From positions 992,001 to 1,056,000 of the forward strand of contig NZ_RCCJ01000001.1 of NCBI RefSeq assembly GCF_003664005.1: a DNA stretch of 64,000 bases. Direction: 5' to 3'. Each line of letters begins with the position of its first letter. Positions within the stretch are counted from its first letter, which is position 1. The notes beneath the pieces were generated by a model. The model searched no databases. It was not told the origin of the DNA and was given only the letters and a program-made list of their open reading frames with translations. The stretch comes from Hydrogenivirga caldilitoris (GTDB lineage Bacteria > Aquificota > Aquificia > Aquificales > Aquificaceae). The translations under genes and the position numbers were made by a program. Shown here piece by piece: positions 1 through 8,872 of this stretch.

Positions 1-52
1 GATGGTAGAGTTAGACGAGAAGGTCATGTCGGCTGTAAGAAATAAGACTTGA
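1..52 (+). CDS. C-terminal end of an unidentified protein (5' partial)
   Basis: An open frame enters from the left edge and stops at TGA 50-52, overlapping the ATG of priA at 52 as TGATG, a usual coupling arrangement. Only about 16 residues are visible, ending in ...SAVRNKT. They are too few to identify a family. The gene is probably co-transcribed with priA. Confidence 0.45.
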   Translation, partial: MVELDEKVMSAVRNKT

Positions 53-2109
53 TGTTGTTCAGGATTTTGCTCCCAAATGGGAGGGTTTCCCTTTACTCGG
101 GCAGATGGGATAAGGAGGATAGCCCTTTAGGGTGGAGGGCTCTCGTTCCGAGTGGCTCAGGAGGAACTACAGGTATAGTTGTAGGTGTGTCTGAGGGGGA
201 GACTGAAAGAGAAGTTATTGAGTTTCCTGATGAGGCTCCTCTACTTAACCAGTGGGGGCTCTCCCTTGTGGAAGAGCTTTCCCTTGATTATCTGATGCAC
301 AAAGGGGTTCTCCTCTTTAAACTTCTCCCGTCAGCCTTTCTCTGGAAGGAAGAGGAGCTTTTAACCATTGCGGATATCAAGCCCGTGGGTCTTGACAGAA
401 AGAGCCTTGAAATAATTGAGTACGTTAGGAAGAGGAGAGGTGTAAAGCCAGAGAACTTAAAAAAGAAGTACAATCCCGATCTGATAAAGCTGCTTTTAAA
501 GAAGGGCTTCTTAGCTATCAAGAGAAGCTGGAGAGCTCCAGACGTAGAGGAGAAATTTTACAGGCTGAACCTACCCTTAAAAGAAGCTCTAAAGAAAGTT
601 CGTTCAAAGGAAAAGAAGAGACTCCTTGTATTTCTTGCAGGTAAGGAACTGGTGAGTGAAGAGGAGCTCATTGAGTGGGGGTTCAAAAGGAGACTTCTGA
701 ATGAACTCCTCAGGGAAGGTTTAATCTCCCTGGAGAGGGAGCACCTATCAAGGCAAAGGGATAAAGGCAAACCCTCGGTGGAGCTTGTAAAAAGGGTCTT
801 TGGAGGAAGGGTGCTCATTTGGAGTACCTTTGAGAAGGCTCTTCAGGAGATCGCATTTATTGCAGAACAGAACCTCAACCGTGGACACTCTACCCTTATA
901 CTGTTCCCCGATTATGGCGAGCTTGAGCGTTCAATAAGTGTTTTGAATTACAGCTTTGGAGATAAACTCATTGAAATTCATTCCAGGCTCCAGGCAAGGA
1001 GGGTTTACGAAAACTGGTTCAGAGCTTACAGAGAACCTGTGGTAGTCGCAGGAACTTACATCTCCATGCTCTGTCCTGCTCACTCCCTTTCCACAGTCGT
1101 GCTTTTTGATGAAAGCTCTGCTGGTGTGAAACTAAGGCATGTGGGCAACCTTGATATCAGGAGGGCGAGTCTTATACTCACAAAAAAGTTAGGAGCAAGC
1201 CTGGTTTTTACAACACCCGCACCTTCTCTAAGCTCTTACTACATGGTGAAGAAGGGAAGGATGAACCTTGAAGGAGAACCCCCTTCTCCGGAGACCACGG
1301 TAATAAAAAGGGACCCAACGGAGGTGCTTACAGAGGAGCTATACAAACAGCTGAAAATATACAAAGATAAGGACATTCTTTTTCTCGTTCCAAAACACGG
1401 CTACAGCTATGTTTACTGCCCAAGATGCGAAACGCTTTCAGAATGCCCGGAATGTGGTACTTTCCTTACCTACTCTTTGAAAAGAGAGGAGCTGTACTGC
1501 ACCAGGTGTCGCTACCAGCGTGAGGAGCTTACATGCCCGGAGTGTGAAGGTGAGCTTGAGGAAGTCGGCTTCGGGCTTGAGAAAGCGGTGGAAGTGATAG
1601 AGGATAATCTCGGCTTAGAGGATAACTTCCACTTCTCTACTCATCCCCACTGGGAGAGTAAACATGAGCTCGTTGTGATTCTGTCTGCGGATAGCCTTCT
1701 CTCGGTTCCCTCCTACAGAGCAAAGGAAGAGCTTCTTTTGTACCTTCTGAAAGCAAAAAATGTGGCTGGAGAAAAGCTATTCGTTCAGACCCTCTTTCCA
1801 GATGAAGAGGTCTTTAAAGCCCTCAATGAGGGTGCAACCGAGACCATTTACTCTAAGGAGCTTGAAGAGAGGGAGAGAGATATGTTGCCTCCCTTCTGGA
1901 GGCTACTTCTTATAAAAACCACCAACAGAGAGTTGGAGAATTACGTATTCAAGGTGGTTTCTCCCAACGTAAAGAGTACTTACAATGTGAGGGAAAACTC
2001 TTACGAGCTTCTTGTTCGCTTCAGGGAGAGAAAAACTCTATGGAAGGTAAAACAGCTGTTGAAACGCTTTTCAAGGGATATAATTGAGGTCAAGGTAGAC
2101 CCGTTCTAA
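52..2109 (+). CDS. priA: Primosomal protein N' (PriA) with degenerate helicase motifs
   Basis: PriA recognises stalled forks and reloads the replicative helicase. The N-terminus (about residues 1-90) resembles the 3'-DNA-end-binding domain. Around residues 455-510 there are eight Cys in four CxxC pairs, the PriA zinc-binding region inserted in the helicase core. The ATPase motifs look lost: where GxTGSGKT is expected the sequence reads VLIWSTFEKAL, where DEEH is expected it reads FDESS, and the VAGRAGR-type motif VI reads KNVAGEKLF. A TTG at 49 is in frame, but ATG 52 overlaps the upstream stop and is preferred. murJ starts one base after the stop. The family call rests on domain order and the zinc cluster. 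Loss of ATPase activity is inferred from motifs; a structural, helicase-dead PriA is known from Deinococcus. Confidence 0.85.
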   Translation: MLFRILLPNGRVSLYSGRWDKEDSPLGWRALVPSGSGGTTGIVVGVSEGETEREVIEFPDEAPLLNQWGLSLVEELSLDYLMHKGVLLFKLLPSAFLWKEEELLTIADIKPVGLDRKSLEIIEYVRKRRGVKPENLKKKYNPDLIKLLLKKGFLAIKRSWRAPDVEEKFYRLNLPLKEALKKVRSKEKKRLLVFLAGKELVSEEELIEWGFKRRLLNELLREGLISLEREHLSRQRDKGKPSVELVKRVFGGRVLIWSTFEKALQEIAFIAEQNLNRGHSTLILFPDYGELERSISVLNYSFGDKLIEIHSRLQARRVYENWFRAYREPVVVAGTYISMLCPAHSLSTVVLFDESSAGVKLRHVGNLDIRRASLILTKKLGASLVFTTPAPSLSSYYMVKKGRMNLEGEPPSPETTVIKRDPTEVLTEELYKQLKIYKDKDILFLVPKHGYSYVYCPRCETLSECPECGTFLTYSLKREELYCTRCRYQREELTCPECEGELEEVGFGLEKAVEVIEDNLGLEDNFHFSTHPHWESKHELVVILSADSLLSVPSYRAKEELLLYLLKAKNVAGEKLFVQTLFPDEEVFKALNEGATETIYSKELEERERDMLPPFWRLLLIKTTNRELENYVFKVVSPNVKSTYNVRENSYELLVRFRERKTLWKVKQLLKRFSRDIIEVKVDPF

Positions 2110-2110
2110 T

Positions 2111-3604
2111 ATGAGACTGGTTCGTTTTGCCTTTAACTTCGCCCTTGGAACACTCTTGAGTAGGGTTCTGGGTTTTTTAAGGGACGCAAGCATAGCCTAT
2201 TACTTTGGAGCGACCCATATTGCGGATGCGTTCTTTGTAGCTTTCAGGATACCCAACAGTTTCCGAAGGCTCCTCGGGGAAGGTGGGTTCAACGCTGTGT
2301 TTGTTCCTCTATACACCAAATCAATAGAGGAGGGGAGGGACAGAGACTTCCTCTCAAAGGTCTTTACCTTTTACCTCCTCGTAAACTCCCTTATTACCCT
2401 TGTTGGGGTTTTACTCACCGAGTATATAGTTTCCCTGATAGCACCGGGAATAAGGGGCAGTGAAACTTTTTCTCTTGCGGTGTTTATGGCGCGGTTTTTA
2501 TTCCTCTACCTGCTCCTTGTTGGTCTTGGAGCTTTATTCATGGGCATACTTAACGTAAGGGGGAGCTTCTTTATACCGGCTGTGTCCCAAGGGGTTTTCA
2601 ATTTTGCGTTTCTGGTGGTGTTACTCCTGTCAGCTGACAGGTACGGGCATATAGCGCTCATCCTTGGAGTTCTCATCGGCGGGGTTCTTCAGGTTCTTAT
2701 AAACGTACCGGTGCTTGTAAAAAAAGGGGTATCCTTTTCCCTTTCCTTCAGGTTTGACGAGGACGTTAAACTCCTGTTAAGAAGGCTCATACCCGCCTTG
2801 GGCGGGTTCGGTGTAAACCAGCTGTCCCTTTTCATAGACACTTTCCTTGCCTCTTTCCTCCGCACCGGTGCGATAGCTTACCTGTACTATGCCAACAGGC
2901 TTTACCAGTTACCTTTCGGTGTCGTTTCTGTCGGAATTGCCAATTCACTTCTATCCATACTCTCAAGGAAAGACAGTAACAGAGAGGACGAACTGATAAC
3001 AGCCCTCAGACTTATCCTCCTCCTTATGATACCTGCCTCTGCAGGGCTCTTTATACTCTCAGAGGATATAATCAGGGTTGTTTACCACAGAGGGAGCTTT
3101 AACGAGAAGGATGTTTACACCAGCGCCAGAATCCTCTCCATCTACAGTCTTGGACTGGTGTTCTTCTCCCTTCAGAAGAGTCTTTCTGCCCTCTTCTTCT
3201 CAACAGGAGACACAAAAACGCCCGTAAAGGCTTCCCTACTCACCGTTTTGAGTGAAGGAGCTTTTGCCGCAACCTTTGCCTTCTTGTTAGGATTAGGGGT
3301 TTTTGGTCTTCCTATGGGAACAGCCCTCTCCTCCCTGACGGGTCTTTCTTACCTCTGGGTAAAAACCCCACAGAAGCCGCCCCTTGCACCCCTATTTAAG
3401 ACTTTACTAAAGTCAACACTGGCAGCCTGTGTAATGGGAGCTACAACCCTTTACATAAAGGGAACGGGGCTAACTCCTCTGACATTAATTCTGTCTTCTA
3501 TTCCCCTTGCAATATTTATTTACTTTGTTATGCTCCTTTTTTTGAGGGAGGAGTTAACCCTGCGCCTCTCTAAGGGCTTTGTTAAAAAGCTCATAAATCC
3601 TTGA
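2111..3604 (+). CDS. murJ: Lipid II flippase MurJ (MviN family)
   Basis: An integral membrane protein of 497 residues with about 14 hydrophobic segments. It flips the peptidoglycan precursor lipid II across the inner membrane. The N-terminus carries the family signature region (STLLSRVLGFLRD-like start, then ADAFFVAFRIPNSFRRLLGEG, with the conserved Arg and Gly), and PVKAS lies in the second half. Length is normal. It follows priA by one base, so the two are likely co-transcribed. Its last 51 bases overlap the 3' end of rpsT on the other strand, a tail-to-tail overlap that leaves no room for a separate terminator. Confidence 0.95.
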   Translation: MRLVRFAFNFALGTLLSRVLGFLRDASIAYYFGATHIADAFFVAFRIPNSFRRLLGEGGFNAVFVPLYTKSIEEGRDRDFLSKVFTFYLLVNSLITLVGVLLTEYIVSLIAPGIRGSETFSLAVFMARFLFLYLLLVGLGALFMGILNVRGSFFIPAVSQGVFNFAFLVVLLLSADRYGHIALILGVLIGGVLQVLINVPVLVKKGVSFSLSFRFDEDVKLLLRRLIPALGGFGVNQLSLFIDTFLASFLRTGAIAYLYYANRLYQLPFGVVSVGIANSLLSILSRKDSNREDELITALRLILLLMIPASAGLFILSEDIIRVVYHRGSFNEKDVYTSARILSIYSLGLVFFSLQKSLSALFFSTGDTKTPVKASLLTVLSEGAFAATFAFLLGLGVFGLPMGTALSSLTGLSYLWVKTPQKPPLAPLFKTLLKSTLAACVMGATTLYIKGTGLTPLTLILSSIPLAIFIYFVMLLFLREELTLRLSKGFVKKLINP

Positions 3605-3832
3605 GACCCTTCTTGCAGCCTCATTCTTGTGGATAACGCCCTTGCTTGCGGTGTGCTGTATTGTGCTTACAACCTCTGGCAGGAAAGCCTTTGCTTCTTC
3701 TATCCTGCCCTCCTGCAACATCGTCCTGAACTTCTTTATATAGGTTCTCATCTTTGATAGATGGTATCTGTTCCTCTCTCTCCTTGCGGCGTCTCTTCTC
3801 GCCCTCTTTGCCGCCTGCCTTGTATTCGCCAT
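3554..3832 (-). CDS. rpsT: 30S ribosomal protein S20
   Basis: A basic 92-residue protein starting MANTRQAAKRARRD and ending with the S20 pattern HKNEAARRVSRIYELFNKA. It binds the 5' domain of 16S rRNA. A strong AGGAGGT site precedes the ATG at 3832. The coding region shares 51 bases with the end of murJ on the opposite strand. It is encoded alone and diverges from ccsB. Confidence 0.96.
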   Translation of the reverse strand: MANTRQAAKRARRDAARRERNRYHLSKMRTYIKKFRTMLQEGRIEEAKAFLPEVVSTIQHTASKGVIHKNEAARRVSRIYELFNKALREAQG

Positions 3833-3898
3833 CCCTGAAATACCTCCTGCTCACTTATGGGGGTAGTATTTTATCACTTTTAAACTCCTCGTGTAGGG

Positions 3899-3933
3899 TA
3901 TAATTCTCTGAGAAAGAAATCAAGACCTGGAGG
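3899..3933 (+). promoter_or_regulatory. Likely promoter -10 and ribosome site of ccsB
   Basis: A perfect TATAAT lies at 3899-3904 and a GGAGG at 3929-3933, eight bases before the ATG at 3941. No good -35 hexamer is visible 16-18 bases upstream, where the sequence is an AT-rich CACTTTTAAA stretch. A short leader of about 30 bases is expected. Confidence 0.55.
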
Positions 3934-3940
3934 ACGGAAG

Positions 3941-5242
3941 ATGGACCTTTACGAGTACGAAGCCTACGATAAGCTCTTTAAAAGATACGGCATACCTACT
4001 CCAAAGTATATGTTCGTTGAACACATAACCGAAGAGGTTGAGAACTTCGTTTCTCAGCTTGGTGAGTGCGTAGTTAAGTCCCAGGTTCTGGTTGGTAAAA
4101 GGGGAAAGGCTGGAGCCGTTAGGGTGTGCTCCTCTCCAGAAGAAGCCCTTGAAGAGATAAAGACCCTTCTTGAATACCCCGTTTACGGTGAACTTCCGGT
4201 TGGTGTACTTGTGGTTGAAAAGGCAAATATAGTAAAGGAGATATACGCCTCTATAACCTATTCAACGGAGACCCGAACCCCCGTCCTGACACTCTCCTTT
4301 GAAGGCGGAATGGACATAGAAGAGGTTGACCCCGCCAAAATAGGGATTTTTCCTATAGACCCTCTTAAAGGACTCTATCCCCATATGGTAAGGAACTACC
4401 TGCTTGAACTTGGCATGCCCCACGAGTACCTCTCTGTGATGAGGGAGTTATCCGAGGTTATAGCAAATATGTACGATGCCTTCTGGAATGCGGAGGCGAG
4501 GCTCCTTGAAATAAATCCTCTTGCGATAGTTGACGCAGGCGGTAAGCTCAGGGTAAGAGCTCTTGACGCCGTTGTTAAAATTGACGATGATGCCTCCGTT
4601 CCCCCTGCGAAGATTTACGGCGTAAGAACCGCCATGAGGAGACCTCCTACCGAGAGGGAGATTGCAGCGGCTGAAATAGACAAGGACGACCACAGAGGTA
4701 AGGCAGGCTCCTACGTTGAAGTTGACGGGGACATAGCCATGATGACCTTTGGTGGTGGTGGTTCTACTGTGACCATAGAAACGACTTACGCCATAGGCAT
4801 GAAGCCTGCCAACTTTACCGACATAGGTGGAAACCCGCCTGCGGAGAAGATGTACAAGATAACCAAGATAATACTCTCCAAGCCTGGTATAAGGGGCGTT
4901 TTGGTTTGTGGAGGTACTGCCAACAACACGAGGATAGACGTTACCCTGGGTGAAGGTGTGGCAAACGCCATAAGAGACCTAAAGAAGGAAGGCAAGCTTG
5001 ACCCTAACTGGATATGGGTTGTCAGAAGGAACGGACCTGAGGCTGAAAAAGGTCTTAGAATGCTCTACGAAGCCTTTAAAGAATGCGGTGTTAAAGGGGA
5101 GATATATGATTCCTCATTGCCCCTTACCGAGGCTCCGGTAAGACTCAAAGAGCTCTTAGACAGGTGCGAGTCCAAAGCTGAAGAGGTGAAAGACCAGGGA
5201 AGGGTTTTAACCGACGAGCAGGCGAGCGATATGGGGATGTGA
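3941..5242 (+). CDS. ccsB: Citryl-CoA synthetase small subunit (CcsB)
   Basis: 433 residues related to succinyl-CoA synthetase beta and ATP-citrate lyase. The N-terminus (MDLYEYEAYDKLFKRYGIP) starts an ATP-grasp domain. The second half has the CoA-ligase fold with a GGGGSTVTIETT loop, DIGGNPPAEKMYKI and a GGTANNTRID stretch. In Hydrogenobacter and Aquifex, citrate cleavage in the reductive TCA cycle is split between citryl-CoA synthetase (CcsA plus CcsB) and citryl-CoA lyase. This protein matches the small subunit in length and in its start. CcsA and the lyase are not in the window. An AclB-type ATP-citrate lyase subunit is the main alternative. Confidence 0.8.
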   Translation: MDLYEYEAYDKLFKRYGIPTPKYMFVEHITEEVENFVSQLGECVVKSQVLVGKRGKAGAVRVCSSPEEALEEIKTLLEYPVYGELPVGVLVVEKANIVKEIYASITYSTETRTPVLTLSFEGGMDIEEVDPAKIGIFPIDPLKGLYPHMVRNYLLELGMPHEYLSVMRELSEVIANMYDAFWNAEARLLEINPLAIVDAGGKLRVRALDAVVKIDDDASVPPAKIYGVRTAMRRPPTEREIAAAEIDKDDHRGKAGSYVEVDGDIAMMTFGGGGSTVTIETTYAIGMKPANFTDIGGNPPAEKMYKITKIILSKPGIRGVLVCGGTANNTRIDVTLGEGVANAIRDLKKEGKLDPNWIWVVRRNGPEAEKGLRMLYEAFKECGVKGEIYDSSLPLTEAPVRLKELLDRCESKAEEVKDQGRVLTDEQASDMGM

Positions 5243-5275
5243 TATCCAGCTTATAAACCCTTCCCTTTTGCCGCA

Positions 5276-5308
5276 TATAATTAAACTTTGAGTGCATATA
5301 CTGGAGGT
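5276..5308 (+). promoter_or_regulatory. Likely promoter -10 and ribosome site of metE
   Basis: TATAAT at 5276-5281 lies within the 71-base gap after ccsB, followed by GGAGGT at 5303-5308 before the ATG at 5314. No riboswitch-like structure can fit in so short a leader. metE may also be reached by read-through from ccsB. Confidence 0.5.
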
Positions 5309-5313
5309 TAGAT

Positions 5314-7593
5314 ATGAGAGCTGTTGCTTTTGGTTTCCCCAAACTTGGAGAGAAGAGAGAGTTCAAAAGTCTTTTGGAAAACTACTGGAAGGGAAGAATA
5401 AATGAGGGAGAGCTTCACGCAGGTATGAGAGACCTTGCCCTGTGGAGGGCTAACCTATACAGGGAAAACGTTGACGTTATACCTTCAAATGAGCTTTCCT
5501 ACTATGACTTTATGCTTGACACAGCCCTTATGGTGGGAGCTATTCCCCAGAGGTTCGGAGAGTATAAGGGACTGGAGACTTACTTTGAAATGGCAAGGGG
5601 TAAAAACGCCCTTGAGATGACCAAGTGGTTCAATACCAATTATCACTACCTTGTCCCTGAGATAGAAGGAGAGGATTTCAGGCTCTTCATAAATAAACCC
5701 CTTAACGATTACGAGTTCTATAAACAAAAGGGCTACGAGACCACACCTCACCTCATAGGTCCCTATACGTTCCTCAGGATGTCAAAGGCTCTGAGAAGGA
5801 AAGGAGGGGAACTTCCGATTTATGAGATGGAGAAAATTGAGGACAGGGAACAGTTTGAAAGACTTGCTGATAAGCTTACATCAGTTTATAGAGAGGTTCT
5901 TGCAAGCTTGAAAGAGGCAGGATGTCAGGGAGTTCATATAGAGGAGCCTGCCTTCGTCTTTGATACGCAGCAGTGGCAGTGGGATGTGGCAGAGAGAATA
6001 TACGGAGAGCTCTCAAAGGTCGGCGTGCACATAGCTCTGTTCACTTACTACGATAGCGTTTCTGACTACGGTAGGTATGTGTCTCTTCCTGTACAGGCTC
6101 TTCACCTTGACCTTGTGTCCAACAGGGAGAACCTGTCCCGCATAAAGGAAGAGGGTTTTCCGGAAGATAAAGAGCTCATAGCGGGTGTGATAAACGGCAG
6201 GCAGCCATGGAAAGCTAATCTCAGCGATAAGCTGAAACTTCTTGAGGAACTCTCCAAATACGCAAAAAGTCTCTCGGTTTCCAACTCCTGCCCCCTTTAT
6301 CACCTTCCTGTTACAGTTGAACCAGAAGAGGAGCTTCCGGAGGGTCTCAAGGAGAGGCTTTCCTTTGCAAAGGAAAAACTTGGAGAGTTAAGAACTTTAA
6401 AGGAAGCCTTCAACGGCAATGAAGATGCTATAAAAGAGGTAAAAAAGAGCAAAGAACTGCTTGAAACTGCTTTCGGTGAGAATTCTGAAGTCAGGAGGAG
6501 AATTACCTCACTGAAGGACGAGGATTTCCGGAGAGCGGTCCCTTATAAGGAAAGGGAGAAGGTCCAGAAAGACATACTCAAACTGCCCTTATTCCCCACC
6601 ACCACTATAGGTTCCTATCCCCAGACAGAAGAAGTTCGTAAGATGAGGACTGCATACAGGACGGGTAAGATAAGCGAACAGGAGTACAAAGAGTTTATAA
6701 AGAAACAGATAGAGCACGTTATTGCGTTCCAAGAAGAGGTTGGTCTTGACGTCCTCGTTCATGGGGAGTTTGAAAGGACTGATATGGTTGAGTTCTTTGC
6801 CTTCAAACTTGATGGTGTTGCCACAACAAATCACGGTTGGGTTCTTTCTTACGGTTCCCGCGTTTACAGACCGCCTATAATCTACGGAGACGTTTCAAGA
6901 CCTAAACCCATGACCCTTGAGGAGATAACCTACGCCCAGTCCCTGACCCAGAAGCCTGTGAAAGGTATGCTTACGGGACCGGTAACTATACTCAACTGGA
7001 GCTATTACAGAGAAGACGTTCCCAAGAGCGAGATAGCTTACCAGATAGCCCTGGCTTTACTTGACGAGGTAAAAGACCTTGAAAATGCGGGAATAAAGAT
7101 AATCCAGATAGACGAGCCAGCCTTCAGAGAAGGAGTTCCCCTTAAAAAGAAAGATTGGCAGGAGTACTTCAGTTGGGCTGTCAAAGCTTTTAGACTATGT
7201 TCCAGGGCAAAGTCCGAGACCCAGATACACACCCACATGTGCTACTCTGAATTCAACGAGATAATTGAGTACATATACCAAATGGACTTTGACGTCATAT
7301 CCATAGAAGCTTCAAGGAGCAAAGGAGAGATAATAGAAGCCTTTGAAAGGTTCAGGGGTTGGGACAGACAGATAGGTATAGGCGTTTATGACATACACTC
7401 CCCCGCCGTGCCTACTAAAGAGGAGATGAAGCTGGTTATGGAGAGAGCCATGAGGGTTCTACCTAAGGAACTCCTTTGGGTAAATCCTGACTGTGGACTC
7501 AAGACGAGAAGATGGGAAGAGGTAGAGCCTGCCCTCAAGAACATGGTTGAGATGGCTCAGGAGCTAAGGCAGGAGGTAATGGCGGGGGTTTAA
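5314..7593 (+). CDS. metE: Cobalamin-independent methionine synthase
   Basis: 759 residues, normal for MetE, which transfers a methyl group from 5-methyltetrahydrofolate to homocysteine in the cytoplasm. The N-terminal barrel starts with [14 protein letters not shown]. The C-terminal barrel begins near residue 425 with [15 protein letters not shown] and contains [13 protein letters not shown]. The zinc ligands are visible as HTHMCYSEF (His and Cys) and the Cys of [11 protein letters not shown]. It is preceded by its own -10 box and a GGAGGT site. Confidence 0.97.
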   Translation: MRAVAFGFPKLGEKREFKSLLENYWKGRINEGELHAGMRDLALWRANLYRENVDVIPSNELSYYDFMLDTALMVGAIPQRFGEYKGLETYFEMARGKNALEMTKWFNTNYHYLVPEIEGEDFRLFINKPLNDYEFYKQKGYETTPHLIGPYTFLRMSKALRRKGGELPIYEMEKIEDREQFERLADKLTSVYREVLASLKEAGCQGVHIEEPAFVFDTQQWQWDVAERIYGELSKVGVHIALFTYYDSVSDYGRYVSLPVQALHLDLVSNRENLSRIKEEGFPEDKELIAGVINGRQPWKANLSDKLKLLEELSKYAKSLSVSNSCPLYHLPVTVEPEEELPEGLKERLSFAKEKLGELRTLKEAFNGNEDAIKEVKKSKELLETAFGENSEVRRRITSLKDEDFRRAVPYKEREKVQKDILKLPLFPTTTIGSYPQTEEVRKMRTAYRTGKISEQEYKEFIKKQIEHVIAFQEEVGLDVLVHGEFERTDMVEFFAFKLDGVATTNHGWVLSYGSRVYRPPIIYGDVSRPKPMTLEEITYAQSLTQKPVKGMLTGPVTILNWSYYREDVPKSEIAYQIALALLDEVKDLENAGIKIIQIDEPAFREGVPLKKKDWQEYFSWAVKAFRLCSRAKSETQIHTHMCYSEFNEIIEYIYQMDFDVISIEASRSKGEIIEAFERFRGWDRQIGIGVYDIHSPAVPTKEEMKLVMERAMRVLPKELLWVNPDCGLKTRRWEEVEPALKNMVEMAQELRQEVMAGV

Positions 7594-7608
7594 GAGGTTT
7601 TTGATATA

Positions 7609-8307
7609 ATGCCCGTGAGATTAAGCGTGCCCCTTATTCCAGAAAAGCCTGTCTCCTCCTCTCTTCTGACTCCCGACAGGGCTCACGGCTTGTTCTTTTC
7701 ACTCCTTGACGAGAAGACCGCCGAAGAACTCCACAAGCCTGCAAAGATAAAGCCCTTCTGCCTCTGGTTTCCTCAGTTTTTCGGAGAAGAAAAAGAACTT
7801 GACAGGATAAACCTTCACATTTCCTTCCTGAAGGAAAGCCTCTTCCCTGCCTTTCTCTCTTCTCTGATCCTTGAGAAGAACGACGGGCTCTTTATAGAAA
7901 ACGTAAAGCTCCGGAAATTAAGAAAACCCTATATAAGAGAAGATTTAGTCCTTTCTTACGAAGACCTGTATAAAAAGTCTGTTCCGGAAAACACGATAGT
8001 CCTTGACTTCCTGACACCAACGAGTTTCAAGAGGGGGGAGCATGATTATCCGCTTCCCGATCCTGCTCCTCTTTTTAAGGGACTAATAAGAAAGTGGGTG
8101 CGTTTTTCAGGAGTCAGGATAGAAAAGGATTTAAGGGAGATGATACAGGAAAGGATTGCGGTTGCGGGGGCTTGGATAAAGACAAAGAAGGTTGAACTCT
8201 CAAAGCTGGACATTAAGGAGCTCCTCGGACACTCGAGGCTCGACACCACGACGATATACACCCACACGGACTATGAGAAGCTGAAGAGGATAGTTGAGGG
8301 GTTGTGA
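7609..8307 (+). CDS. Chimeric ORF: Cas6-like protein joined to the end of a tyrosine recombinase
   Basis: Residues 1 to about 197 look like a CRISPR RNA endonuclease Cas6. They include a VPLIPEKPVSSS start, an AHGLFFSLL segment with a conserved-type His at 26, and FLTPTSFKRGEHDYPLPDP followed by LFKGLIRKW. The glycine-rich C-terminal RNA-binding loop expected of Cas6 is missing. From about residue 198 the frame continues as the last 35 residues of a Xer/phage-type integrase: LLGHSRLDTTTIYTH, with the usual His (208) and the nucleophile Tyr (217). ATG 7609 follows metE by 15 bases, with AGAGGT as a possible ribosome site. There is no CRISPR array and no other cas gene nearby. It is best read as a recombination scar. 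Function of the product is doubtful. Confidence 0.7.
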   Translation: MPVRLSVPLIPEKPVSSSLLTPDRAHGLFFSLLDEKTAEELHKPAKIKPFCLWFPQFFGEEKELDRINLHISFLKESLFPAFLSSLILEKNDGLFIENVKLRKLRKPYIREDLVLSYEDLYKKSVPENTIVLDFLTPTSFKRGEHDYPLPDPAPLFKGLIRKWVRFSGVRIEKDLREMIQERIAVAGAWIKTKKVELSKLDIKELLGHSRLDTTTIYTHTDYEKLKRIVEGL

Positions 8308-8347
8308 TGGATGCATATTTAAAATATATGGATATGGAGTTGTAGAG

Positions 8348-8812
8348 ATGAGGAGGGAAGAAGAGCCCCAAAAATCAAACATTGATAAACCTATACCGGA
8401 CAAAAAGCTTTTGATAGAAGCTTTCAACCAAAACTGGTTACATATTCGACATTTGGAAAATGAAAGGCTTCACTTCACTCACATTTATGCTGTATTAGTG
8501 GGCGGCATATTAGTTTTTGGGGGTAGATATGGTTTTGATAATTATATTTTTTTAGTTATATTTATGCTTGCATACACATTTCTTGGACTAATTGTATCTA
8601 TAAAAATTTTGATTGAATTTTATTTACATATGAAGAAGATTGCGAAGGTCATTGAAGTATTAAATCTAGAGGATTATATGCATCTATCAATAAGCTATAA
8701 AGGGATTTTAACAAAAATACCTATGGTAGGAAATGCATTTATCTTATTTTATGTGACGATGTTTCTATTGTGGTTATATTTGTTGGTAGCACCGTTGATG
8801 GATAAGAGATAA
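8348..8812 (+). CDS. Unknown small polytopic membrane protein
   Basis: 154 residues from ATG 8348, chosen because GGAG at 8336-8339 sits eight bases upstream; the frame is open to 8294. A charged N-terminus (RREEEPQKSN) is followed by NQNWLHIRHLENERLHFTH. Two closely spaced hydrophobic segments (about residues 47-90) and a C-terminal pair (about 125-150) follow, suggesting four membrane passes. The base composition is visibly AT-rich against the neighbouring core genes, with codons such as tta, ata and aaa favoured, so transfer is likely. I do not recognise a named family. Confidence 0.7.
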   Translation: MRREEEPQKSNIDKPIPDKKLLIEAFNQNWLHIRHLENERLHFTHIYAVLVGGILVFGGRYGFDNYIFLVIFMLAYTFLGLIVSIKILIEFYLHMKKIAKVIEVLNLEDYMHLSISYKGILTKIPMVGNAFILFYVTMFLLWLYLLVAPLMDKR

Positions 8813-8872
8813 ATAGGAATTTATCTTTAAAGACCAAGACTTGGAAACTCAGGGATTTATAAAATATTAACT

